DNA of 64,000 nt from JAFDWR01 sp038216655 (GCA_038216655.1 JBBQPZ010000007.1:1-64000), one strand, 5' to 3'; shown: positions 44,198-53,382, numbered from the stretch's first letter. Numbers and translations: made by a program. Notes: generated by a model not told the origin, from the sequence alone.

Positions 44198-45106
44198 TCA
44201 CTTTGCCCCAACAAACACCGGGGACTGCCTCAGCCACGACTCCAGCATCTTCCCCACCTTGCCCAAAGACTCCGCGGAACACTGCGAGGGGACGTCGTTT
44301 AGAGTGTGCCAGGGGGCGTAGTCGAAGTCGATCAGATCGATCATCGGGATCCCCGCAGCATTCACCGCAAGGTGGTCGTCCTCGATCTCTGGGCCGAGGC
44401 GCGATGGGAACGCGCGTCCGAGTCCGATATTCGAGGCGTGGGCATAGAACGCCTTCATCAACTTCGGCGCGAAGCTGAGCGAGTTCGGCTCCATCGGGAT
44501 GTGGACGTCTTTGCCGCCGATCATGTCGAGCAGGATGCCGTAGTCGGGTCGGTGCTCCATCTCGAGGGTCGGATACATCCGCGCGCCCAGAAACATCTCG
44601 TCGAGTCCAGGGCCCAGGTCCTCGCCGTCGCTGAACACGTACATCACACCAACTTCGGGAAGCTTCTCCTTGAAATTGCGCATGAGTTCAAGCAGGACGG
44701 CGACGCCACTCGCGCCGTCATTCGCTCCGGGGATCGCTTTCAGCCGATTTTCAGGATTCGGGTCCTGCTCAGCGGACGGTCGGGAATCCCAGTGGGCCAT
44801 AAGCACGACTCGGGTCTTTGCCTTGTCCCAGTTCTGCGTGCCCCAGACGTTCCACATCTTGACCGCCTTGCCGGTGCGGGACCAGATGTGCTGAAATTCC
44901 TGCAGCTCCGCTTTGTCGCACAGTGCCTTGCTCCGCTCGAGCAGGAAATCGCGGCACTTGATGTGCGGGTCGGTGCCGGGTTGGCGTGGGCCGAAGGCGA
45001 CCTGCGCGTTGAGGTCGGACCAGGCCTTGGTCTGATCGAACAGGGCCACCGGAGTGGGCGGCGCGAAGGTGATCAGAGACGCGAGGAGCAGGGGCAACAG
45101 CGGCAT
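44198..45106 (-). CDS. M28 family metallopeptidase, glutaminyl-cyclase-like
   Basis: 302 residues with a short N-terminal signal sequence. The zinc site is visible: AHWDSRP (His), GANDGASGVAVLLE (Asp), SDGEDLG (Glu), and EIEDDHLAVN (His). The family includes aminopeptidases and glutaminyl-peptide cyclotransferases; the FGPRQPGTDPHIKC start and DFDYAPWHTLND segment favour the cyclase-like subgroup. Secreted. It is followed after 41 bp, on its upstream side, by the 5'-nucleotidase-C gene on the same strand. Confidence 0.88.
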   Translation of the reverse strand: MPLLPLLLASLITFAPPTPVALFDQTKAWSDLNAQVAFGPRQPGTDPHIKCRDFLLERSKALCDKAELQEFQHIWSRTGKAVKMWNVWGTQNWDKAKTRVVLMAHWDSRPSAEQDPNPENRLKAIPGANDGASGVAVLLELMRNFKEKLPEVGVMYVFSDGEDLGPGLDEMFLGARMYPTLEMEHRPDYGILLDMIGGKDVHIPMEPNSLSFAPKLMKAFYAHASNIGLGRAFPSRLGPEIEDDHLAVNAAGIPMIDLIDFDYAPWHTLNDVPSQCSAESLGKVGKMLESWLRQSPVFVGAK

Positions 45107-45147
45107 ATCATAGGATACGACGCTCGGAAGGCCCGAATGCGTCGCCG

Positions 45148-45729
45148 CTAGTCAACGATGGTGTACCGCGGCGCGGTCTCGACATACTTCTTTCCTTTGA
45201 GCACGGCTTCCATGGTGGTCGCGCCGAAGGTGCGCGAGATGCGCTCCTTGTCCCAAATTTTGAAGTAGCCCAAGGCTCCACGGGCAAGGCGCGAGGGCAT
45301 CGCGACGGTGTAGCTGCGTCCCTCGTCTAGCTTGGTCCCATTCGTCGTAACCGTCACGATCCGCGGGGTCGCGGAGGCGTCGCGCTTGAAAGTGACTTCG
45401 AAACCGGAAATCTGCAGGAAGAACGAACTCGCCTGCGGGTACAGAGAGACCGAGTGCTCAAGCGCCTGCCGAATCTGCGCGCCGGTCAAGGTGACGACTA
45501 CGGGCGTGTCGGACGGGAACTGAAGGAGGGCCGAAAGATTGTCTTTGGCCGCGACAGAATTCAGCAACCCGGCGGGCAGGAAGGCACCATCGGCATTCGC
45601 GAAATCACGCAGGGCATCGGCGGCCGCCTGCGAAGGCAGGTGTGCGCCGGAGTCCACTTCTTGGGCACGTAGCATCACCGATCCGAGGACCAGGGAACAC
45701 ATGACCAGTGCGAAGCGGATGAGTTTCAT
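45148..45729 (-). CDS. Secreted stand-alone 5'-nucleotidase C-terminal domain protein
   Basis: 193 residues from ATG 45729 with a signal peptide (LIRFALVMCSLVLGSVMLRA). The whole mature part matches the 5_nucleotid_C domain: NSVAAKDNLSALLQFP, VVVTLTGAQIRQALEHSVSLYP, and DEGRSYTVAMPSRLARGALGYF (key residues YTVAMPSRLA). The metallophosphatase domain that normally precedes it is absent, and the gene is complete, so it probably binds rather than cleaves nucleotides. It may act with a phosphatase encoded elsewhere. Confidence 0.82.
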   Translation of the reverse strand: MKLIRFALVMCSLVLGSVMLRAQEVDSGAHLPSQAAADALRDFANADGAFLPAGLLNSVAAKDNLSALLQFPSDTPVVVTLTGAQIRQALEHSVSLYPQASSFFLQISGFEVTFKRDASATPRIVTVTTNGTKLDEGRSYTVAMPSRLARGALGYFKIWDKERISRTFGATTMEAVLKGKKYVETAPRYTIVD

Positions 45730-45874
45730 TTTGGTTGCTACTCTATGACTCAAGAAGCGTGCCGTCGTTACGACGTTCTGGGCAGAACGTCTCTAGTTTG
45801 ACTTATCGGCAATCTTACTGACGTCTGGAGGGGACGCGATACGACAATGTGCGCGTCTAGGTTTATGCGGACGC

Positions 45875-45908
45875 AAAAAAGCGACCGACGCGTTCGCGCG
45901 GGTCGCTT
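45875..45908 (-). terminator. Rho-independent terminator of rplK
   Basis: On the minus strand AAGCGACC pairs with GGTCGCTT, followed by a T-tract (six A at 45875-45880 on the plus strand). It lies 22 bp past the rplK stop. Confidence 0.85.
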
Positions 45909-45929
45909 ATTGCTTTCAAGTCGAGTGAA

Positions 45930-46355
45930 TTAGCCTTCGACGCGAACGCCCATGGAGCGGGCGGCACCGGCGACGATTCGCATCGCCATCTCTTCGTCGT
46001 CCGTGTTAAGGTCGTTCATCTTCAGCTTGGCGACGTCGCGGAGCTTCTCACGGGTGAGAACGCCGGCCTTGTCGAGCTTCGGATTGGCGGCGCCGCGCTC
46101 GATACCGGCGGCTCGCTTGATGAGGTCGGTGGTCAGCGGCTGCTTGACCACGAACGCGTAGGAGCGATCCTCGAAGACGGTGATTTCCACCGGAAGGACG
46201 AAGCCGAGCTGGGGCGCGGTCATTTCGTTGAACTTCTTGAGGAACTCCATCATGTTGATGCCAGCTTGGCCGAGGGCCGGGCCGACAGGAGGAGCCGGGG
46301 TTCCCTTCCCCGCGGGGATGTTGAGCTTGATGTTATGCGTTATGCGCTTTGCCAT
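45930..46355 (-). CDS. rplK: 50S ribosomal protein L11
   Basis: 141 residues, full length. The N-terminal domain reads IKLNIPAGKGTPAPPVGPALGQAG, shortened here to PPVGPALGQAG, which is universally conserved. The C-terminal RNA-binding domain ends in AAGAARSMGVRVEG. L11 binds the GTPase centre of 23S rRNA. The usual partners nusG upstream and rplA downstream are missing: a terminator follows directly, and the upstream neighbour is a divergent pseudogene. A TACAAT lies about 65-70 nt before the ATG in the 102-bp divergent gap. Confidence 0.97.
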   Translation of the reverse strand: MAKRITHNIKLNIPAGKGTPAPPVGPALGQAGINMMEFLKKFNEMTAPQLGFVLPVEITVFEDRSYAFVVKQPLTTDLIKRAAGIERGAANPKLDKAGVLTREKLRDVAKLKMNDLNTDDEEMAMRIVAGAARSMGVRVEG

Positions 46356-46457
46356 GGTCTTTCTCTGAAAATTGGGTGTGCGAGCCGCGAGAGGGAAGCT
46401 TCACGTTTCGCGCGAAAGTTGATTGTACCTTGTGGCGGAAATGCCTACACTGAACCC

Positions 46458-47763
46458 GTGACCGCTCTGCTCCTTTCCGGCCTTCTCACGTTCGCCTCGC
46501 TTGGGCAAGGACAGGCTTCCTTCGGGACTGACTTCGTGGAACGAGACAAAGTCGCCGGGGCCTGCTTCCGGCCAACTTCGTGTGCGGGCCCAGGGTGAAG
46601 ACGGCTCATTGGTCCCCCAACGGGAAGTGGATGATCGTCGAACAAGAAATTCCGGTGCCGGATACAGTCCTGATTCAGGCTCTAACCCGGGGGGAGGCCG
46701 CCCTCTCCACCGAAAACCGGATCCTCATCTTCGGGCTGGAAGGAAGGTCGGCACAGGTGGCGCTCACGTTCAATCCAACGCTCACCAGTCTGCGGTCGAC
46801 GGCATGGCTCGGAAAGTCAGATAGTGTCGCCATCGACATGGCGACCACAGTCGGGAGCAAGTCTCGTCAAGATGTTTGGCTATATTCGGCCTCAAGCGGT
46901 CAATGCAAGCTCATATACACGGCCCCCGGCCCAGCGGTTGCCATGTTGTCGAGCTCGCCAACCTCACCCATTGGCGTTCTGACACGCATTGACAGCGAGG
47001 TGCAGATGTCCATATTCGGTCCGGATGGTATCCATGGGGGCCCATTCGCATGCCCGTTTCGAACGGGACTGAGTCCATTACCGCGGGATTCTTCGGGCAG
47101 GACGGCAGCATGCCGAACGTTGTGACCCGGGTGCGTCAGGTGGACGGGACCGTGGTGCAGAAGAGCTTGGTTGCCAACCCAACGTCAGGTTCTTTCGAGT
47201 CGGCTCCCGATCCCGGCAGCATCACGCCCAGCTTGCCGTCGCAGCTGACACCGTGGGCTCATATCGTGGAAGCGGCGCTGCCTCCAAACATCTCCCCCGG
47301 GGATGGCTCCCTTCCCGACAAGCGGCGCGCCGTCTGGATCGACTTCGGAGACGACAAGCGGCGGCTCGTCACCACCGACGGAAGCGATGCGAGTATCGCC
47401 CCTGGTGGAGATGCCGTTGCCTACCGCCACGCGGGCGGCTTGGTCCTTCGTCGCCTTGTCGACGTTCCCCTAGCTGCTTACCGCACTGGCCACGCGGCAG
47501 AAGTAAAGGCCGATTGCCTGGCTCTCGCAAAGACCGCCTATTTTGCAGTCCGCGACGCCCGCACTGGCTCGCGCTTACCGACCCTGGCGGAGTGGGAGGA
47601 GTTCTGCGTCCGCACCCACGTCTCGGCGAGGGTTCGGTCCCGATTCGTGTACCTGGGTCCAACGTCCGGGGGAACGTCAGAAGCGGTGCTAGGTTACGTG
47701 ATCGGGCTTGAGGGTCGGGCGGTCGTACGTGCGGACGGGACGGCTGTCTGGGAGAAAGAGTGA
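46458..47763 (+). pseudogene. Secreted beta-propeller-like protein, broken by two frameshifts
   Basis: Three successive open segments in different frames read as one protein of about 436 residues. The first runs from GTG 46458 with a signal peptide (TALLLSGLLTFASLGQGQA). It must continue in the next frame near 46569 (missing one base, CGGCC for an expected CGGGCC), giving NFVCGPRVKTAHWSPNGKW. A second shift near 47035-47039 (five G, six expected) leads to PIRMPVSNGTESITAGFFG and the stop at 47763. WSPNGKWMIVEQ and DVWLYSASSGQ suggest a TolB/WD40-like propeller. Both changes are single-base losses in G runs, so decay or sequencing error are both possible. Confidence 0.65.
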
Positions 47764-47766
47764 ACG

Positions 47767-48092
47767 CTAGGACCTGCAATCGACTTCTACAACCGCCCCT
47801 GGCGATGCGTTCTTGAGGAAATCCGTGATCTTTCCAAGACTTGGCTTCAAGGTATCGATCCGATTGTTCTGAGCCCGGAGAATCCCGATGATCAGGCGAT
47901 GGCCCACGTGGTGTGTTGGTGGGCGATGTCCTTGTCCATTGTCAGAAACACGTCAAAGTGCTGCCGAACCAGAGCGAGCAGTGCCCCATTCTCGTAGGAT
48001 CGCCAGCCGGCTTGAGCGACGGTCGTGACCTCGAAGCCTTTGAGCAAGTCGGCCAACTCAGGGTCCAGATTTTCATCGAGCAGGATGCGCAT
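47767..48092 (-). pseudogene. DUF5615 PIN-like toxin, frameshifted
   Basis: The first 66 codons (MRILLDENLDPELADLLKG, FDVFLTMDKDIAHQ) match the DUF5615 PIN-like family, with Asp6 and the Asp pair at MDKD that would hold the metal. A TGA interrupts after TTWAIA at 47892. The -1 frame continues directly as LIIGILRAQNNRIDTLKPSL and ends at 47767, giving the usual length of about 108 residues. One missing base explains the break. It overlaps the DUF433 gene by 1 base, typical of this toxin-antitoxin pair. Confidence 0.72.
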
Positions 48093-48312
48093 CAGGCGGC
48101 GTCCAACTCGTGTTGAATTCCGGCTAGACCGAGCCTAAGGACCCCGTTCACCTGCTCCAATGCCAAAGCGAAGCGCTTGGCAAAGTCCTCTACCGTGTAC
48201 CCGCCTTCGAGGTAGTCGAAGAGGTTTTGAATCGGAACTCGGGTGCCGAAGAAGCACGGCTGACCCTCTCAGGATCTTGCCAAACCAATTTACCAATGCT
48301 CTTCTCCGCCAC
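48092..48312 (-). pseudogene. DUF433 antitoxin, frameshifted
   Basis: From GTG 48312 the product begins MAEKSIGKLVWQDPERVS, then the frame breaks. In the -1-shifted frame it resumes as QPCFFGTRVPIQNLFDYLEG and GYTVEDFAKRF, ending in HELDAA at 48094-48092. Both halves match DUF433 antitoxins, which pair with DUF5615 toxins. The missing bases may be one, or seven lost between two CAG copies. The stop overlaps the toxin ATG (TGATG). Confidence 0.7.
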
Positions 48313-48389
48313 GAGTCAATTCTAACCCAGGTTCCGCTTTGCATGTTCGCCAAGGCCTAGAGTTATGGGCGTCTCCCTCAACCACGAGC

Positions 48390-48815
48390 TTAGGTGTCGG
48401 AGTGATAGTTGGACGTCGCCCCAGGAACACGGCGGAGTAACTCGTTCATGAGCGGATAGTAGTTGATGTTCTGAACATAGAAAGTGTTCCCGTCGATATG
48501 GATTTGAAAACTAGGCTGTTCGCCAGTGACCCAAGTTAGCCTAGTGATCTCGGTGTATTTGGCCCGAAATATCTCCTTTCCCCAGATGCCGCGAGCGAAG
48601 ACCTCGCTTTCGGTTAAGACGACTCTATAGTTCCGCCAGAAGACGAAAGCGGCGGCTCCTCCGCCGATGAGCGGAACTGCCAGAGTGAGAAGCTGGCTGT
48701 TAATGGGACTCTGGAGCAAAGCGCTTGTGGCGAACTCAGCTCCCATTGCGAGCAAGACAATCCCTGCGATTGGAAATATGATCGCCGGCTTATAGACTCG
48801 ATTGGGCTCAGCCAT
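48390..48815 (-). CDS. Small membrane protein with PH-like domain
   Basis: 141 residues with two transmembrane segments in the first 70 (IIFPIAGIVLLAMGAEFATSAL; LLTLAVPLIGGGAAAFVFW) and then a beta-rich domain like bacterial PH domains (VVLTESEVFARGIWGKEIF, SFQIHIDGNTFYV). No family function can be named. Confidence 0.7.
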   Translation of the reverse strand: MAEPNRVYKPAIIFPIAGIVLLAMGAEFATSALLQSPINSQLLTLAVPLIGGGAAAFVFWRNYRVVLTESEVFARGIWGKEIFRAKYTEITRLTWVTGEQPSFQIHIDGNTFYVQNINYYPLMNELLRRVPGATSNYHSDT

Positions 48816-48921
48816 CCCACAAGTCTATGCCCGATCCCAAACCTGGATCGGCGACCTTCCGGAAATGGGGATGCACTTGGACCCTCCCAGCCCCAAGGGG
48901 TTCGGGGCGTTGGGGTTGAGG

Positions 48922-49674
48922 TCAACCCTTCCCCAGAACAAACGCCCGGACCTCGGCGAGGCGGTCGGTGCTTATGTAGTCGGCTCCCGTCTCCCACTGC
49001 TCTTGCCACGCCTCCGGCGAGTCAGGCGTGCCCCAGAACCGGATCTTTCGGCCCTGCGCGTGCGCCTGGTTCGTCCACGCCAACAATTGAGCGTGACCCT
49101 CGGGCGATAGTGGCGACTTGTCGGTCTTGAACGATGCCTCGTAGTCGGCGCTGATGAGCGGGATGTAGGCTGCGGTGGTAGGGTCGGCGAGGTCGGGCAG
49201 GCGGCCGTCGATCGCCATCCGCCGATCCCGCTCGTTCTTGACCTCCTCGATCGGGCGCTCTCCCGAGAGGACGATGCTCAAGGCTCGGAAACGCGGTCGC
49301 TTCCCGTCGTAACTGGTCAGCAGGTCCCAGTAGGGCGCAAACTCCTTTTTGAGCTCCTCATAGACGCCCTTCGGGTTTGCTTTGATGTCGATCAGAAGCT
49401 GCACCGTCTGCTTCTGTCCTTTGTAAACCCAGCCCTTGTTCTCCCTTATGCGCTTTGCCAGGGGCTCTAGGTACATCCCCTTTAGCGTCCTTGTCGGATT
49501 GAGCGACGCTCGGTTGTGGCCGACGAGCAGCACGCCGTTGACGAGGAAGATGTCCGGCTCGATGCTGCAGTAGCCATTCTCCAGGGCTTCTTCAAGCGGG
49601 CGGGTGTGCTCGTAGTCGTTATGCGCGTGGGCGCGGGTCAGGAGAGTGAAGGCGAAGGCGGTAGAGACGATCAT
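48922..49674 (-). CDS. Secreted glycerophosphodiester phosphodiesterase-like protein
   Basis: 250 residues with a signal peptide. The catalytic start RAHAHNDYEHTRPLEEALENG and SIEPDIFLVNGVLLVGHN carry the His-Asn and Glu-Pro-Asp pattern of the GDPD/PI-PLC superfamily, with the second His in VGHN. The closest subgroup looks like AIM6-type proteins. The end GADYISTDRLAEV is the last barrel strand. Probably cleaves phosphodiester bonds of lipids or glycerophosphodiesters outside the cytoplasm. Confidence 0.8.
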   Translation of the reverse strand: MIVSTAFAFTLLTRAHAHNDYEHTRPLEEALENGYCSIEPDIFLVNGVLLVGHNRASLNPTRTLKGMYLEPLAKRIRENKGWVYKGQKQTVQLLIDIKANPKGVYEELKKEFAPYWDLLTSYDGKRPRFRALSIVLSGERPIEEVKNERDRRMAIDGRLPDLADPTTAAYIPLISADYEASFKTDKSPLSPEGHAQLLAWTNQAHAQGRKIRFWGTPDSPEAWQEQWETGADYISTDRLAEVRAFVLGKG

Positions 49675-49753
49675 GCCGCCTCAATTGTGCCCTTTGGGAG
49701 TGCGCGAGCTTGCAGGGAAATTACGGCATTAGGTTCTTTGTCACGCTTTCAGG

Positions 49754-49913
49754 CGGTGCCACGGTTTGGCCAGAATCGGTAACTCCTGAGCAACCGGAGC
49801 TACTACCTCGCAAATCGTGCTCCTACGCATCAGCGGTAATTACAACGCACGGTTTGCCGGGAAAAGGTTGAAGATTCTCAGACAATGACGATCCCGGCCA
49901 AACCGTGGCACCG
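49754..49913. repeat. Nested palindromic repeat element, copy B (160 bp)
   Basis: Perfect 18-bp outer arms CGGTGCCACGGTTTGGCC at 49754-49771 and 49896-49913, with imperfect inner arms around CGCAAATCGTGC and GCACGGTTTGCCGG and the same loop core TCCTACGCA as copy A. TTCTCAGACA precedes the right arm at the same place as in copy A. It fills the gap between the GDPD-like and E1 genes. Confidence 0.8.
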
Positions 49914-49938
49914 AAGCGGATGATCTAGTGACGGAAAG

Positions 49939-51897
49939 CTACTCCATCGTGACGTTGATCGCGTCGATGACCTGCTTCACGTCCGGCAACGCCGCGTACT
50001 CGTAGATCGGGTTGTAGCCGATGTGGACATCGGGACGGGCCACGAGCTGCGGCGGAGCCAAGAACAGGTTGAAGCGCTCCGGAATCCGCGTCATCTCGGC
50101 GATGATCGTCTGCCCGAATCCGCAGGTGATCGTGTCCTCATGCAGCACCACCAAACGACCGGTCTTCTCGACCGACTTGGTGACCGTCTCGTAGTCACAC
50201 GGCACGATCGAGCGGAGGTCGATGATCTCGACGCTGGCCCCCACCTTAGCCGCCGCTTCCTCGGCGAGTTCAATCGTGTTGCCGTAGGTCACCAACGTGA
50301 CGTCGGTGCCTTCCTGCACGATCCGGGCCTTCCCGAACGGCACCGGCGGGACCGAGCCGACTTCGATCTGCTTGCGGAAGATGTGCTTCGGAATCAGGAT
50401 GAACGTCGGATCGTCCTGACCCATCGCGGTCCAGAAGAGCCCGGCGGCGTCCTCCGGCGTGGACGGGATTGCGATCTTCAGACCCGGCACGTGGGCCAGC
50501 GAGGCCTCGTTGCTCATCGAGTGCCACAGCGAACCGCCCGGCAGATAGGCACCGTATGGTGCGTAGATCACGCACGGGCACTTCCACTCGCCGAACGAGC
50601 GCCATCGTAGGGTGCTCATGTTAGACACCAGCTGGTTCCAGCCAGGGGTGATGAAGTCGATGAACTGGATCTCGAAGACCGGCTTCATGCCGTAGGCGGC
50701 CATGCCGATCGCGACTCCCATGATCGTCGCCTCCGCCAACGGAGCGTTGAAGACTTGCTTGGGGAACGACTCGCTGAGCCCCTTGGTGAGGCCGAACACG
50801 CCGCCCTTCGGGTCCTCGATGTCCTCGCCGAAGAAGATCACCTTCGGGTCATTTTCGAGCGCCTTTCGGAACGTCTGGTTGATCGAACTGACCATCGTCA
50901 TTCGGCCCGGCTGAACCGGCGGAACCTCGATCGGCGCGGGGTCGCCCCAGCAGTGGTCGAGCACTTCCTCAGGTCGCGGGTCGGCCTGCTTTTCGGCCTT
51001 GAGGTAATCCTCGTCGACTATCTTGACGACCTCGTCCTGCATCGCCGTATAAGTCGCTTCGTCGAGTTCGCCTGACTTGATCAACTCCTCAGCGAGAAGG
51101 CGGATCGGGTCGCGGTGGGCCATCTCCTCGATGTCTTCGAGCTTGCGGTACACACGGTGGTCGTCGGAGCTGGTGTGCGAGGAAAGGCGGTCAAGGTCGC
51201 ACCAGAGCAGCGTCGGGCCATCGCCTCGGCGCGCCTTCTCCACCGCACGCTGGCCGGCGGCGAAAACGACGTCCGGGTAGCGGGCGTCGATCTTCTCGAC
51301 GATCTCCGGGTTGAAGAGCCCCAGGTTGAACGGGAGGAACTTCTCGGTCGGGGTGGAGATGCCGTACTTGTTGTCCTCTACCACGAAGATGACCGGAAGC
51401 TTCTCCTGGATCGCGAAGGCGAGCGCCTCGGCGAATTCACCCTGGCGGCTTGCCGCGTCGCCGATGCTGGCAATGCAGACGGAATCGGTGCCGCTGAGCT
51501 TCATTGCCCAAGCCGCACCGCAAGCAGGAAGGAGCGACCCGCCCGTAGGAGTACAGACGGAGAAAACGTTGTGTTCGCGGCTGGAATAATGGCCGGGCAT
51601 CTGGCGGCCGCCCGAACTGGAGTCTCGCTTGGCGAAGTAGGCCAACGCGAGTTCGTAATTGCTGAGTCCCCGGGCGAGCATCAGGCCGCGGTCGCGATAG
51701 TACGGGAAGACCCAGTCGTCGGATCGGAGCGAGAAAGCGAACGCTCCTAGGGCCTCATGACCCATGCCGCTGACTTGGAACCAACCTTTGCTCTGGCGGA
51801 GAAGTATCCCCTCTCGTCGGTCGCCTTCCCGGCTCAGGAGCATGAGCTTCAGGTAGTCGAGCTTGTTGTAAACCTTGTTGGCGGAAACTGCGGACAT
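49939..51897 (-). CDS. Fused E1 (alpha+beta) of a 2-oxoacid dehydrogenase
   Basis: 652 residues. ATG 51897 has GAGGTG 9 nt upstream, better placed than the GTG at 51909. The alpha half (about 1-320) has the thiamine diphosphate motif GDAASRQGEFAEALAFA and VEDNKYGIST. The beta half (about 340-652) has FGEDIEDPKGGVFGLTKGL and EIQFIDFITPGWNQLVSN. Fusion of the two chains is known for branched-chain and acetoin-type enzymes. With the E2 at 61587-62768 it would decarboxylate a 2-oxo acid to acyl-CoA; branched-chain acids are favoured by the nearby HMG-CoA lyase. No E3 is visible. Confidence 0.9.
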   Translation of the reverse strand: MSAVSANKVYNKLDYLKLMLLSREGDRREGILLRQSKGWFQVSGMGHEALGAFAFSLRSDDWVFPYYRDRGLMLARGLSNYELALAYFAKRDSSSGGRQMPGHYSSREHNVFSVCTPTGGSLLPACGAAWAMKLSGTDSVCIASIGDAASRQGEFAEALAFAIQEKLPVIFVVEDNKYGISTPTEKFLPFNLGLFNPEIVEKIDARYPDVVFAAGQRAVEKARRGDGPTLLWCDLDRLSSHTSSDDHRVYRKLEDIEEMAHRDPIRLLAEELIKSGELDEATYTAMQDEVVKIVDEDYLKAEKQADPRPEEVLDHCWGDPAPIEVPPVQPGRMTMVSSINQTFRKALENDPKVIFFGEDIEDPKGGVFGLTKGLSESFPKQVFNAPLAEATIMGVAIGMAAYGMKPVFEIQFIDFITPGWNQLVSNMSTLRWRSFGEWKCPCVIYAPYGAYLPGGSLWHSMSNEASLAHVPGLKIAIPSTPEDAAGLFWTAMGQDDPTFILIPKHIFRKQIEVGSVPPVPFGKARIVQEGTDVTLVTYGNTIELAEEAAAKVGASVEIIDLRSIVPCDYETVTKSVEKTGRLVVLHEDTITCGFGQTIIAEMTRIPERFNLFLAPPQLVARPDVHIGYNPIYEYAALPDVKQVIDAINVTME

Positions 51898-51999
51898 AGG
51901 GATGTGCACCTCTTTTTCGTCGTTGAAAGGATGCCGGGCGACGCACTTGTCAACCGGGGGTGGCCTGATTTTACCGCAGGGGTTGACGGGGGATGGGTA

Positions 52000-53358
52000 C
52001 TAGGTTCTGTAGACGGCGGTGACATTGCCGAGTTGAATCGTCTCCCCGGGTTTGAGGTGGACTTCACCGACGATTCGTTGGCCGTTGAGGCTAGTTCCGT
52101 TCCGACTGCCAAGGTCTCGGAGGATTGCCGTTCCATTGCCAACCACGATTTCCGCGTGGGCACGCGAAACCGAACCATCGTGCGTCAGGTCGATGATCGA
52201 ATCCGGATGCCGTCCTAGCGGATTGAGTCCTTGGCGGAGAGAAATCCGAGTCCCAGGCGGACACTCGAGCCAGGGTTGCTGCGTGGTAGTGGTAGTTGGG
52301 AGAGATGGAGCCGGCATCGCCTGACCTGGATGAAGGATCGAAGCGGATGGCGGGGGATACCCAGCTGCCGGAACCTGGTACGCGATTGGATGACTCGGTG
52401 CCCGGCCCGCGGTCCGCTGACCGCCCTTTTCCAGAAAGATCAAATTAGAATTACCGATTCCGATCGAGTCACCGTGGCTTAGCGGCACGGTCGACACCGG
52501 CACCCCGTTCAGGAACACGGGGCCGCTGCCTGCGGCGAGGGTGTAAACCTGCTGATCGGTCAATATCCGGGCGTGCCAAGGCATGACCGTTGGGTCTCTG
52601 CGAAGCGAGACGTCTGCCCCTTCCGCCGACCCGATGCGCGTCTCGGGCCGATCGAGCGTGTAATCCCGCCCCTCGCCTCGGGCGACCTCGACGCGCAGCC
52701 AGGCTTCCCGGCTGAAGTGCTCGACGAACCCGAGCACCAGTCCCATCACGACCGCCATCACGACGTTCTGGATCAGAAACTCTTTGCTGGCGATCGACCA
52801 GGTATTCAGCTTATGCAGCTTCTCAGCCGAGGTCCCGACCTGCGCAATGAGGAACACAATCAGGAGGGGCGCGACAAACAGCCGCGCAGCGAAGCCCGCG
52901 ACACCGCCAATTCCCGTCGCAGTGAGGGCACGCTTGAGGCGCTTCGCGTTAGGCTGGCAGGCAAGAGCGATCGAAAATGCCATCGCGGCCGCGACGACAA
53001 AGCTCCAAAGGATCATGGAGAGCTCGGACGAGCCGCCGATCTGAATCCCGGTGTAATCGGACAGCGCGTCAGCACAACACACCATACCGCCGCCGATGAC
53101 AAAGCCCATTAGTCCGGACAGGAAGGCCTTCCCGGTAGAAGTCCGAGGCTCGGCGATAAGGAAAGCGAGCGGTCCGCAGACGAATGCGCCAAACAGCAGG
53201 TTGCTGAACCAGCCGTAGAACGTACCGAGCGTGAAGTGCGAGGCAATCGTCCGCGCCGATTCAATGGAGACGAAGGGGAGGAACGGCTCCGCGCAGAGCC
53301 AGGCAAGGAACGCGCCGACGCCGGCGATGATCCCCAACCAGACAGGTCGTCCCCACAT
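52000..53358 (-). CDS. Multi-pass membrane protein with two C-terminal FHA domains
   Basis: 452 residues from ATG 53358. About six hydrophobic segments fill residues 1-215 (GFVIGGGMVCCADAL; FVVAAAMAFSIALAC; VVMAVVMGLVLGFVEHF). A degenerate FHA domain follows (RIGSAEGADVSL, HARILTDQQVYTL), then a Pro/Thr linker and a canonical FHA domain (LGRHPDSIIDL, SVSRAHAEI, LRDLGSRNGTSLNG). FHA domains bind phosphothreonine, so it is likely a membrane receptor of Ser/Thr-kinase signalling; no kinase gene is visible nearby. Confidence 0.88.
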   Translation of the reverse strand: MWGRPVWLGIIAGVGAFLAWLCAEPFLPFVSIESARTIASHFTLGTFYGWFSNLLFGAFVCGPLAFLIAEPRTSTGKAFLSGLMGFVIGGGMVCCADALSDYTGIQIGGSSELSMILWSFVVAAAMAFSIALACQPNAKRLKRALTATGIGGVAGFAARLFVAPLLIVFLIAQVGTSAEKLHKLNTWSIASKEFLIQNVVMAVVMGLVLGFVEHFSREAWLRVEVARGEGRDYTLDRPETRIGSAEGADVSLRRDPTVMPWHARILTDQQVYTLAAGSGPVFLNGVPVSTVPLSHGDSIGIGNSNLIFLEKGGQRTAGRAPSHPIAYQVPAAGYPPPSASILHPGQAMPAPSLPTTTTTQQPWLECPPGTRISLRQGLNPLGRHPDSIIDLTHDGSVSRAHAEIVVGNGTAILRDLGSRNGTSLNGQRIVGEVHLKPGETIQLGNVTAVYRT

Positions 53359-53382
53359 CGTGGCAAGTCTAGCCGAAAGCAA

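Noticed and set aside
47767..47900. Programmed frameshift in the DUF5615 gene
   Set aside because: The bases before the TGA do not form a slippery heptamer, and the neighbouring genes are also broken, so decay is simpler.
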